Source of the DNA: ANME-2 cluster archaeon
GTDB lineage: Archaea > Halobacteriota > Methanosarcinia > Methanosarcinales > Methanocomedenaceae
Direction of reading: 5' to 3'
Assembly: GCA_023544495.1 (NCBI GenBank)
Contig: JAMJFV010000011.1
Span: 1 to 13,611, forward strand
DNA length: 13,611 nt
Below are positions 1 to 5,857 of the stretch, one piece after another. The notes beneath the pieces are model-generated. The model had not been told where the DNA came from. It was given only the letters and a program-made list of their open reading frames with translations, and did not search any database. Positions within the stretch are counted from its first letter, which is position 1, and the number at the start of each line of letters is the position of its first letter. A program made the translations under genes and the position numbers.

Positions 1-183
1 TTCGAAATCGTCAGTCTTAACTGCGGCTCCAGACTGCAATACGGTGCCGCCGGTGGGGTAGAGTACCCGGTGCCCTGAAGCAGTGAAACTCCTGACGAGG
101 ACATCCAGCATGGCCCTGCCTTCCAGGAGTATGGTACCGACCTCGCCTGCGCCGACTGCATACTCTGCTACCATTATGTCCAT
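1..183 (-). CDS. ATP-grasp-family protein, N-terminal fragment (MfnD-like), runs off left edge
   Basis: The first 61 codons of a minus-strand gene, cut by the window edge. The translation starts MDIMVAEYAVG, followed by an EGRAML segment, then SFTASGHRVLYPT. This layout (short strand, EYA, glycine-rich turn, L-EGRAM helix) is what I recall from the N-terminal preATP-grasp domain of archaeal ATP-grasp enzymes such as tyramine-L-glutamate ligase MfnD of methanofuran biosynthesis. The catalytic ATP-grasp core lies outside the window, so the substrate cannot be judged. The ATG at 183 has no good Shine-Dalgarno; the in-frame ATG at 174 (MVAEYAVG) is an alternative start. The gene diverges from surE across a 55-base gap. 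Family assignment is by recall of the N-terminal pattern only; the MfnD function is an inference. Confidence 0.55.
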   Translation of the reverse strand, partial: MDIMVAEYAVGAGEVGTILLEGRAMLDVLVRSFTASGHRVLYPTGGTVLQSGAAVKTDDFE

Positions 184-186
184 GGG

Positions 187-239
187 GGAATAACAAGTCT
201 TATTCAACATTAATCTTATCAAATACATCAGGAATAACA
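187..239. promoter_or_regulatory. Divergent intergenic region with repeated GGAATAACA and a short inverted repeat
   Basis: The gap between the two divergent genes holds GGAATAACA twice (187-195 and 231-239) and a perfect 6-base inverted repeat GAATAA/TTATTC (188-193 and 200-205, 6-base spacer). The second copy of the direct repeat abuts the surE ATG and may serve as a weak ribosome binding site (GGA). Both promoters must lie in this short AT-rich gap. A regulatory role is inferred only from position and symmetry. Confidence 0.25.
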
Positions 240-956
240 TGACAAAAAAAATACTTGTAACCAATGACGACGGTGTCTATGCTGCCGGTATTATGGCAGC
301 ATACCAGTGCGTCCGTGAGCTGGGCGATGTGACCGTCGTGGCACCGTCCATACAAAAAAGCGGGGTAGGGCGGTGCATATCCATTTTTGAACCTCTCCGG
401 ATCCACAAAGCAAGAGTGGATGGTATGCAGGCATATGCCGTGGACGGCACCCCTACCGATTCCGTGATACTTGGTATATTCTCGGTTTTGAAAGCCATGC
501 CTGACCTGGTGCTCTCAGGTTTTAATATCGGTGAGAATATCAGTTCCGACAGCGTGACCACATCAGGTACTATCGGTGCTGCAATGGAGGCTGCCAGTTA
601 TGGCATTCCCGCCATTGCAGCTTCCATACAGGTACTGGACGAAGGCGACAAATTCGATGACCTTCGTGCCTATGAATATGATTTCCAGGTTGGCATCAGG
701 GTCGTGAAACGCATCGCCAGGAAGGTCCTTGACGCGGGTCTGCCCGCTTGCGCGCAAGATATTCAGGACATCGGTGCAGGAACGGCACGACCCCAGGGGA
801 CGCCCCTACTACTGGATTGACGGCGACCTGATACATGACGACGAGGACGGCACAGATGTTCATGCGGTCATGAAGTGCGGGCATATCTCAGTGACACCCA
901 TAACACTGGACTCCACAGCGCCTGTAGACTTTGGCAAACTGGAACACCTTTTTTGA
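239..956 (+). pseudogene. surE: 5'/3'-nucleotidase SurE, frameshifted with apparent internal deletion
   Basis: SurE is a metal-dependent nucleoside-monophosphate phosphatase. The first frame (239-820, 193 codons) shows the TNDDG metal site (residues 8-12, Asp10/Asp11), the QKSGVGRCIS loop, DGTPTDSV, PDLVLSGFNIGEN and SGTIGAAMEA. After ...RKVLDAGLP (about residue 168, base 742) it turns into unrelated sequence and stops at 818-820. The SurE C-terminus (LARK, ERHDPRGRPYYWIDGD, EGTDVHA-like, ISVTPITLD) follows in another frame, from about 732 to the TGA at 954-956. The LNVNIP-type strand that normally joins these parts, roughly 20-25 residues, is absent. The gene therefore looks like a deletion of non-multiple-of-three length; an assembly or sequencing error is the alternative. 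All N-terminal catalytic motifs remain. The next gene starts at base 957, which suggests co-transcription. Confidence 0.85.
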
Positions 957-2108
957 GTGACTAGAATGAACCGTGAAGAAAAACCATACGCTCTCCTGCT
1001 TGACCGTATTATGCTCTATTCTTCGGTCTTTGTCATTATGGGACTCTCTGATGCTGCTATCCCCATCCTGCCTGAACTCTCGGACAGTACACTACTGGCC
1101 AATGGTGCTGCGTCCAGCCTGATATTCTCATCATTCTTTATCGGAGCTCTGATAACCATGATGCCTTTTGGCGTCGTGTCAGATGCTTACGGTCACAGGT
1201 TTTTCATCATTTTGGGCATACTTCTGTCCTTGCTCTCAGGAATGGCAATCATTATTTCGAATAATGTATGGTTGATCGTAGCTGCACGTTTTGTTGAAGG
1301 AATCGGATGTGGTGCATTTTTCCCTGCCGCATTTGCAATGCTTTCAAATTTCGAGAAACGAGGTCAGTATTTCGGGGAATTGAATTCACTGCTCAACTTC
1401 GGACTGGCTGCCGGAATGGGAATGGCAGGGTTACTGGTGGCAACAGGTACGAAGAACGGCCTTCTTTTGTTTGAAGGACTGATGGTTCCAGTGTTTATGA
1501 TATCCATTATGGTTTTGGTGAACAACGGTCCGGGTAATCCTGTATCGAGAAGACAAGATATTATTTTAGTCCTGGTCAGGTCAAAATCCCTGTTTATTCG
1601 TACCGATTATCTGCCAATCTGGTTATTATCTTTCGTGCTGTTCGGAAGTAGCGGGGTACTTATCGCTCTCTACCCCGATTTCAGTATTGAATTCCTTGAA
1701 AAAGGTGCACTGGGCATGTACCTGGCCAGTGTGTATCTGGGAGCTATGGTCACATCGCTGTTGGGGGGAAGGTTACAGGTGCGGAGGGATGATCTTGTCA
1801 GGGCAGGTATGGGCATTACCGGTGTGGGTGCACTGATAGCAGTGTTCCATCCGCTCGGGCTGACATTAATGGGAGCCGGTTCGGGACTGGGACTGGTCGG
1901 TCTTGTCACGGGTGTATCACACCTGGATATTGAAAAGGGACTGGCCATGGGGATATTCAATACATGTACTTATGCCGGGCTGGGGATAGTTCCGCTGGTC
2001 AGCGGGCTTATGCTGTCTACTATGGGTTATAATGGGATTTTCATCCTGAATGCTGTTCTGCTGATCGTTATGGTATTCCTGCCAATGGATGCCTTGAGAA
2101 AAGAATAA
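957..2108 (+). CDS. Major facilitator superfamily (MFS) transporter
   Basis: A 383-residue, very hydrophobic protein with about 12 predicted membrane segments and a central polar break around residues 195-215 (GNPVSRRQD), typical of the two six-helix halves of MFS carriers. The loop between helices 2 and 3 carries motif A as GVVSDAYGHRFF (residues 72-83), the G-x-x-x-D-x-x-G-R-type signature. The length fits small drug or sugar efflux-type MFS proteins; the substrate is not readable. The GTG at 957 touches the surE TGA (954-956). The in-frame ATG at 966, preceded by GAGTGA as a possible Shine-Dalgarno, is an equally good start and would give 380 residues. Close coupling to surE suggests one transcript, but no functional link is evident. 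Confidence 0.85.
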   Translation: MTRMNREEKPYALLLDRIMLYSSVFVIMGLSDAAIPILPELSDSTLLANGAASSLIFSSFFIGALITMMPFGVVSDAYGHRFFIILGILLSLLSGMAIIISNNVWLIVAARFVEGIGCGAFFPAAFAMLSNFEKRGQYFGELNSLLNFGLAAGMGMAGLLVATGTKNGLLLFEGLMVPVFMISIMVLVNNGPGNPVSRRQDIILVLVRSKSLFIRTDYLPIWLLSFVLFGSSGVLIALYPDFSIEFLEKGALGMYLASVYLGAMVTSLLGGRLQVRRDDLVRAGMGITGVGALIAVFHPLGLTLMGAGSGLGLVGLVTGVSHLDIEKGLAMGIFNTCTYAGLGIVPLVSGLMLSTMGYNGIFILNAVLLIVMVFLPMDALRKE

Positions 2109-2167
2109 AGCAGTAATGAAAAAATGGGATATCATAGAACAAAATAGACACGTAATGGAAATGCTGT

Positions 2168-2187
2168 GAAAAAGGAAAAAAGGAAAC
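2168..2187 (-). terminator. T-rich archaeal-type terminator after the lipoprotein gene
   Basis: Directly after the minus-strand stop codon at 2188-2190, the transcribed strand reads as T-tracts (TTTCC, T6, CC, T5). Archaeal RNA polymerase can terminate on such U-rich stretches without a hairpin. It sits in the 79-base gap between convergent genes. Confidence 0.5.
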
Positions 2188-2448
2188 TCAGAAACTGAGC
2201 TCCTCAAGTTCGGTAAAACTGATGTCCTGCATTCCCTCCATGTCTGCCAGCAGTACATCCAGTTCATCCATATCTGATTCGATAGTTGATATCTCACTAT
2301 CCATTACATCTCCGGTGGCAGCAGGTGTTGCTTCCGAAATGGGTGAAACAGAGTTGACATCTGGTGCATTGTCCTCCGGTGCAGTGCAGCCGGATATCAC
2401 CAGCCCTGTTACTACCATAGCAAGGACCAGTATGTTCAGTAATTTCAT
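2188..2448 (-). CDS. Small acidic lipoprotein, function unknown
   Basis: An 86-residue protein with an N-terminal hydrophobic segment (residues 3-19) ending in the lipobox VISGC, so Cys21 is the likely lipidated residue and the protein should be anchored on the outer face of the membrane. After a Pro/Ala/Ser-rich linker (22-48), residues 49-86 are strongly acidic and look helical, rich in Asp/Glu and Leu/Met at heptad-like spacing and ending in FTELEELSF. I do not recognise a family. The ATG overlaps the stop of the preceding gene as ATGA, and a GGAGGAG ribosome site (2456-2462, minus) lies 7 bases upstream, so translational coupling is likely. The shared transcript suggests that it acts with the secreted protein encoded before it. 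Confidence 0.75.
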   Translation of the reverse strand: MKLLNILVLAMVVTGLVISGCTAPEDNAPDVNSVSPISEATPAATGDVMDSEISTIESDMDELDVLLADMEGMQDISFTELEELSF

Positions 2449-3716
2449 GCTTTATCTCCTCCGGTTAATGGCGACCAATCATTCTTAATTGCCTCACCGC
2501 TATCTGGTGTGGCAGTATATGTCCCATGGCCTCGCAATACTGCGCTACCGGTACCTTTTGTGGTCAGTTCGATGTCATCACCATTTATGGTAACAGTGAT
2601 ACTGCTGCCATTGATGCTGGCTGTACCATTGAACCCGGTGTATTTGATAGTACTATCGCTCAATTCAGTCCTGTTACCATGACCCGTCACTTCGATATCA
2701 GCATTGCCATCATAGTCAGCGATCGTCAATACACCGCTTTTGGCGCTGACATTGATGTCCATGTTACCGGAGAGTGTTACTTTACCATTTCCTGAAGCTG
2801 TCAGGGTGCCTGTACCCCTCATGTCAACTGAGCCGGGCCTGTGTTGTTTAAGGAGCGTGAATATCTCTCTTAATTTGGAATTTGCTTCCCTGAGAAACCG
2901 GTTTGTTTCCCTGGTCTTTTCATTTGCATCCCTTAAGAACTGGGTTGCTTCCCTGACATTGGTAAGCTGGCTGGAATTATCGAACCCTGCATGGTCATCG
3001 AAGAGGGCATTGGTACGTTCATGACTGTTCTTTGCTTCATTCCTGGTTTCATTATACTCTTCGAGCAACCGTTCAAGTTCTGAAGTATCTTCTCCCGCTT
3101 CATTTAACCTGTCGATCTCTTCCTGGACGCGCTGGGCAATGGATTCACTGCGTTCAAGGAACGCATCCACCCTGTTGTTCACGGTACCCATGACAAAATA
3201 CCTTGATTCCATATTGATATGCTGCCACGTATTTCTCAGTCCCGTTATAGTAGCCTGGAAATCTTCCCTTGTTTCAGCAGATGCCACATCATCTTTCATG
3301 TCTTCCAGATCGATGATATATTCCTCTAAATTCATCGATGCATTGAAGGGAGAATATCCATTCTCTTCAGCTTTATGTGCCTGTATCACAAGTATTTCAA
3401 GATGTTGTATTGCGTAATCGATAGTACGGTTCAGGTGGTTTTTTGTTGCCTGTTTCAGGGTCAGTATATTTTCCCGTGTTCTGCCGTCTTTTAATCTGTC
3501 ACTGGCATTCTGGAAATTATCCTTTGATTCCTGGAAAGATTCTCTGGCATCTTCTAACCTGTCAGAATTTGCCAGGTATATATCCTGTACAGCCTTGTAC
3601 CGATCTCCTGGGATTTCGGCATATGCTGTTGCAGGAAAAATCATTCCTATTAACAGCATCAATGTTGCGAACATGACAAACATTGAGGCTTTTTTATATA
3701 GTTCACCTTTTTTCAT
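2445..3716 (-). CDS. Secreted or surface protein: helical stalk plus Gly/Thr-rich beta-repeat domain
   Basis: A 423-residue exported protein. Residues 11-33 form a signal peptide with a likely cut after AYA (33/34). Residues 35-292 are charged and helical with coiled-coil character (for example EEIDRLNEAGEDTSELERLL, then three similar REA/RDAN..TRETNRFL segments at about 255-285). Residues 297-404 are Gly/Thr/Ser-rich, with repeated short strands (GTGTLTASGNGKVTLSGN, then GTGSAVLRGHGTYTA), suggesting a beta-helix or beta-sandwich. Eight N-x-S/T sequons (Asn 70, 96, 125, 222, 247, 348, 363, 369) fit archaeal surface N-glycosylation. The start is supported by AGGAGG (3725-3730, minus) 8 bases upstream. 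The 4-base overlap with the lipoprotein gene indicates an operon. I know no function; a cell-envelope role is inferred. Confidence 0.8.
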   Translation of the reverse strand: MKKGELYKKASMFVMFATLMLLIGMIFPATAYAEIPGDRYKAVQDIYLANSDRLEDARESFQESKDNFQNASDRLKDGRTRENILTLKQATKNHLNRTIDYAIQHLEILVIQAHKAEENGYSPFNASMNLEEYIIDLEDMKDDVASAETREDFQATITGLRNTWQHINMESRYFVMGTVNNRVDAFLERSESIAQRVQEEIDRLNEAGEDTSELERLLEEYNETRNEAKNSHERTNALFDDHAGFDNSSQLTNVREATQFLRDANEKTRETNRFLREANSKLREIFTLLKQHRPGSVDMRGTGTLTASGNGKVTLSGNMDINVSAKSGVLTIADYDGNADIEVTGHGNRTELSDSTIKYTGFNGTASINGSSITVTINGDDIELTTKGTGSAVLRGHGTYTATPDSGEAIKNDWSPLTGGDKA

Positions 3717-3781
3717 TCTGTTTTCCTCCTGGATATGAGTGAGTCAATCTGACTTCGAAATTTACATTGGTCATTGAGAAC

Positions 3782-3810
3782 ATAAGCATACTTTTGATTG
3801 CTTATATTTT
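3782..3810 (-). promoter_or_regulatory. Candidate promoter of the secreted-protein gene with overlapping inverted repeat
   Basis: On the minus strand AAAATATAAG (3801-3810) is a good archaeal TATA box. Transcription would start about 26 bases downstream, near 3779, leaving a leader of about 60 bases that carries the AGGAGG site. A perfect 7-base inverted repeat ATAAGCA/TGCTTAT (3782-3788 and 3799-3805, 10-base spacer) overlaps the TATA box and could be an operator. Prediction from sequence only. Confidence 0.4.
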
Positions 3811-4130
3811 AAAGCTTGATAATTCTCTTGATTACTTTATAATTCTTGATTTAATCTTTATTTTATATTATAGGCATTTATTCAACTCATTTTCCATAAT
3901 CTGTTCATTTTTTAACATACCTGACTATTTAGTCAATCTCTGAAATTAAATCATTGTAGTTATTGTCTATTTATTCAAAAATCATCGAATACCGTGTGTT
4001 ATTTTTCCTGAGGTCGAATAGATAATGAATGTACTATTTGACAAACGATGCAATAATAATAATTTTGTTCTCATCTTTCACAAAAATGAAAATATAGTGT
4101 CAAATAATGGAAAGGTATTTAAACTATTAG

Positions 4131-4140
4131 TTTATATAAT
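4131..4140 (+). promoter_or_regulatory. Candidate TATA box of the zinc-ribbon gene
   Basis: TTTATATAAT is a canonical archaeal TATA element. At the usual distance the start site would fall near 4160-4165, leaving a leader of about 20 bases that contains a GAGGGG ribosome site (4169-4174) before the ATG at 4184. Confidence 0.5.
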
Positions 4141-4142
4141 AA

Positions 4143-4165
4143 TTTTTCTAATAATATTAGAAAAA
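4143..4165. promoter_or_regulatory. Perfect 23-bp palindrome, likely operator
   Basis: Left half TTTTTCTAATA (4143-4153), central A (4154), right half TATTAGAAAAA (4155-4165): all 11 positions are complementary. It lies between the TATA box and the ribosome site of the zinc-ribbon gene, covering the expected transcription start, where a bound dimeric repressor would block initiation. A hairpin in the nascent RNA is less likely, since the start site falls inside the right half. Confidence 0.5.
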
Positions 4166-4183
4166 ATAGAGGGGATAACAAAA

Positions 4184-4336
4184 ATGAATACAAACGAAAA
4201 ATGCAGTCATTGTGGTAGTCAGGACTTTAATATCGAAGGCTTGTACAATGACATGGTCTATATTGTATGTGAATCCTGCAGAACGGGATATTTTAGTGGA
4301 ATGACAAATTCTAATCAAAATATTGCTCTGATCTAA
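4184..4336 (+). CDS. Small zinc-ribbon protein (50 residues)
   Basis: The peptide MNTNEKCSHCGSQDF... carries two CxxC pairs, Cys7/Cys10 (CSHCG) and Cys29/Cys32 (CESC), 18 residues apart. This is the spacing of a rubredoxin-knuckle zinc ribbon that binds one Zn(II). No other domain fits in 50 residues; the last ten (MTNSNQNIAL) look disordered. The start at 4184 is chosen over the in-frame ATG at 4025 because GAGGGG lies 9 bases upstream and a TATA box is correctly placed for it, while the upstream codons are AT-rich and low-complexity. It stands alone between two minus-strand units behind its own palindrome. Such mini-ribbons may bind nucleic acid, a protein partner or simply metal; the sequence does not decide. 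Confidence 0.6.
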   Translation: MNTNEKCSHCGSQDFNIEGLYNDMVYIVCESCRTGYFSGMTNSNQNIALI

Positions 4337-4544
4337 TCGTTTGCAGGATAAAGGGCATCTTGTACTACTCACATCAGCCCTTTTACGTATCGAAGGAATA
4401 ACAACATCCATATCCTGGTGAAATCAGGATGGTACAATTATCGTGGTACCGATTTTCACAATCGGTACTGTATTTTTCTATTTGTTTTTTATCCCGGGCC
4501 GGAACATTGCATCTTCTGGACCTTCACAAGACGTTATCCCTTCT
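4337..4544. other. Convergent intergenic region with several hairpins
   Basis: A 208-base gap between the convergent zinc-ribbon and dehydrogenase genes, with no gene seen. It holds AAAGGGC/GCCCTTT (4350-4356 and 4377-4383, 20-base loop), followed by TTTTA; a small ATCCTG/CAGGAT hairpin (4412-4417 and 4425-4430); and the stronger hairpin with T-rich tail listed separately. Confidence 0.5.
4446..4490 (+). terminator. Hairpin with T-rich tail, candidate terminator
   Basis: GTACCGATT (4446-4454) pairs perfectly with AATCGGTAC (4460-4468) across a 5-base loop. It is followed by T-tracts (TATTTTTC, TTTG, T6) up to about 4490. It would end plus-strand transcripts from the zinc-ribbon gene. The first inverted repeat at 4350-4383 may be an earlier, weaker stop. 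Confidence 0.5.
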
Positions 4545-5729
4545 CTACGGACCACTATTCTGGTAATATATCCGATATATCTTACCTGCATTATCATCAC
4601 TCACAAAAAGCGAGCCCTCGTCGTTCATAATAATGTCCACCGGTCTTCCCAATACAGTGCCTCCCTTGAGCCAGCCCGTGGCAAAATCCTTTACTTCAAA
4701 GTCATTCATGTCAATGGTCACTATCTTGTAACCGGTTAGTTCTTTCCGGTTCCATGAGCCGTGAAAAGCCACGAACAGATCGCCTCTGTATTGTTCAGGG
4801 AAGCTATCACCATAATAGAACATCAACCCGAGAGGTGCGGAGTGAGCCTGGAGGTTAACCAGAGCCGGCATCTCAAAGGGCTGTTCGCATGGATTGCGGA
4901 TATAGACATTCTTGTCAAATTGTGTGTCATGGATATTCGCACCATAGCATATTGGCCAGCCATAGTTGGTTCCTTCTTGTACCAGATTTATCTCATCAGG
5001 TGGAATGTCATCGCCCAACATATCACGACCATTCTCAGTGGCATACATTTCACCTGTCAGCGGGTGGAATACAATACCAACTGCATTCCTTAATCCGCGT
5101 GCAAATATCTCACAATCAGTACCATCAAGGTCACACCTGGAAATTGCAGCTCTGCGTTCATCCTGTTCATTGCAGACATTGCATGAAGAACCAATGCTCA
5201 GGTACAGGCTATTGTTATGGATCCTGATGGATCTGGTAAAATGTCCCCCGGTCGGCAGGTCATCAATGAGCACTTCAAGGGTATCCCTATCAGCTACCAG
5301 GTCATTGTTCCTGTCTTGTATTCGAAACACCCTGTTTTCTTCTGCTATGTAGAACCAGCCATCAGAAAAATCCAACCCGTGTGGATTATTGAGTCCATCA
5401 ATGAATATGATGGTCTCATCTGCTTTATTATCGCGGTCATGGTCTGGCAGTGCAACCACTTTACCCTGTCTTGTTAATGAAACATAGAGAATGCCATCGT
5501 TGAGCAGCAGCATCCTCGGAGCAGTATTGGGACCCGGGAATGATAGTGAATTGCCTCCCAGGTCCCGGGCATACACATCGATCGTAAATCCCGGAGGAAG
5601 CCGGATATCATCCATTGAACCTGGATCTATGGATGGTCTTACACCAAGCTTGAGAAATAAGACTGATGATATTGCTATTATGACCACAACAATGGCAATT
5701 ACAATTAATATCCAGCGATTGATTTTCAT
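4545..5729 (-). CDS. Membrane-anchored PQQ-dependent sugar/sorbosone dehydrogenase-like protein
   Basis: A 394-residue six-bladed beta-propeller enzyme of the soluble glucose dehydrogenase/L-sorbosone dehydrogenase family, which oxidises sugars or aldoses with PQQ. Residues 5-27 are one hydrophobic helix that would tether the domain outside the membrane. Family marks: PPGFTIDVYARDL; the calcium-loop-like DHDRDNKADE; NNPHGLDF with the candidate catalytic His117; GSSCNVCNEQDERRAAI; ARGLRNAVG; TENGRDMLGDDIPPDEIN; AHSAPLGLMFYYG; FVAFHGSWNR. The four clustered cysteines in the SSCNVC...RCDLDGTDC region may form disulfides. The start at 5729 is preferred because GGGGTG lies just upstream; the in-frame ATG at 5747 adds six residues. 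Whether it really uses PQQ cannot be told here, and no pqq genes are present. Confidence 0.85.
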   Translation of the reverse strand: MKINRWILIVIAIVVVIIAISSVLFLKLGVRPSIDPGSMDDIRLPPGFTIDVYARDLGGNSLSFPGPNTAPRMLLLNDGILYVSLTRQGKVVALPDHDRDNKADETIIFIDGLNNPHGLDFSDGWFYIAEENRVFRIQDRNNDLVADRDTLEVLIDDLPTGGHFTRSIRIHNNSLYLSIGSSCNVCNEQDERRAAISRCDLDGTDCEIFARGLRNAVGIVFHPLTGEMYATENGRDMLGDDIPPDEINLVQEGTNYGWPICYGANIHDTQFDKNVYIRNPCEQPFEMPALVNLQAHSAPLGLMFYYGDSFPEQYRGDLFVAFHGSWNRKELTGYKIVTIDMNDFEVKDFATGWLKGGTVLGRPVDIIMNDEGSLFVSDDNAGKIYRIYYQNSGP

Positions 5730-5830
5730 GTGCACCCCACATTCCATGCAATTATTAGTATTAGTAATTCAAAAGTTAAAAACCTGACTATACACCATTG
5801 ATAATTTTAGCAGACAACACAATCTGGTTA

Positions 5831-5840
5831 CTTTATATGT
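5831..5840 (-). promoter_or_regulatory. Candidate TATA box for the dehydrogenase gene
   Basis: The minus strand reads ACATATAAAG, a strong archaeal TATA-like element, in the 128-base gap upstream of the dehydrogenase. It would give a start near 5808 and a leader of about 80 bases. ATTAGT repeated in tandem near 5754-5765 lies between it and the gene. Confidence 0.35.
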
Positions 5841-5857
5841 GTCTTCAGTTCAGGACT

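Larger units (their letters stand above)
3717..4183. other. AT-rich intergenic region holding two divergent promoters
   Basis: A 467-base stretch, clearly more AT-rich than its neighbours, with no convincing gene. It holds the minus-strand promoter of the secreted-protein gene on the left and the plus-strand promoter and palindrome of the zinc-ribbon gene on the right. A 9-base direct repeat AGTCAATCT occurs at 3742-3750 and 3931-3939, each followed within a few bases by GAAATT. CTTGAT occurs at 3815, 3827 and 3845. An in-frame extension of the zinc-ribbon gene to an ATG at 4025 is possible but low-complexity and unlikely to be translated. Confidence 0.6.

Noticed and set aside
729..956. An independent small gene starting at TTG 729
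   Set aside because: Its translation is the C-terminus of SurE (DPRGRPYYWIDGD), so it is the out-of-frame remainder of the same gene.
2222..2488. Ser-rich open frame on the plus strand opposite the lipoprotein gene
   Set aside because: It is the antisense of a gene with signal peptide, lipobox and ribosome site; its composition is just the complement of that gene and it has no start signals.
3792..3850. Repeated CTTGAT motifs at 3815, 3827 and 3845, considered as a repeat array
   Set aside because: Six-base motifs with uneven spacing (12 and 18 bases) in AT-rich DNA are not enough for a CRISPR, iteron or operator array.
4025..4183. Upstream in-frame extension of the zinc-ribbon gene, including a hydrophobic stretch (LVYIIIFLIIL)
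   Set aside because: The hydrophobic run is a by-product of AT-rich promoter DNA; it contains the TATA box and the palindrome, and a good ribosome site supports the start at 4184.
4966..5352. Plus-strand open frames inside the dehydrogenase gene (about 110-130 codons)
   Set aside because: They lie wholly opposite a gene with many conserved family motifs and show no recognisable protein features.
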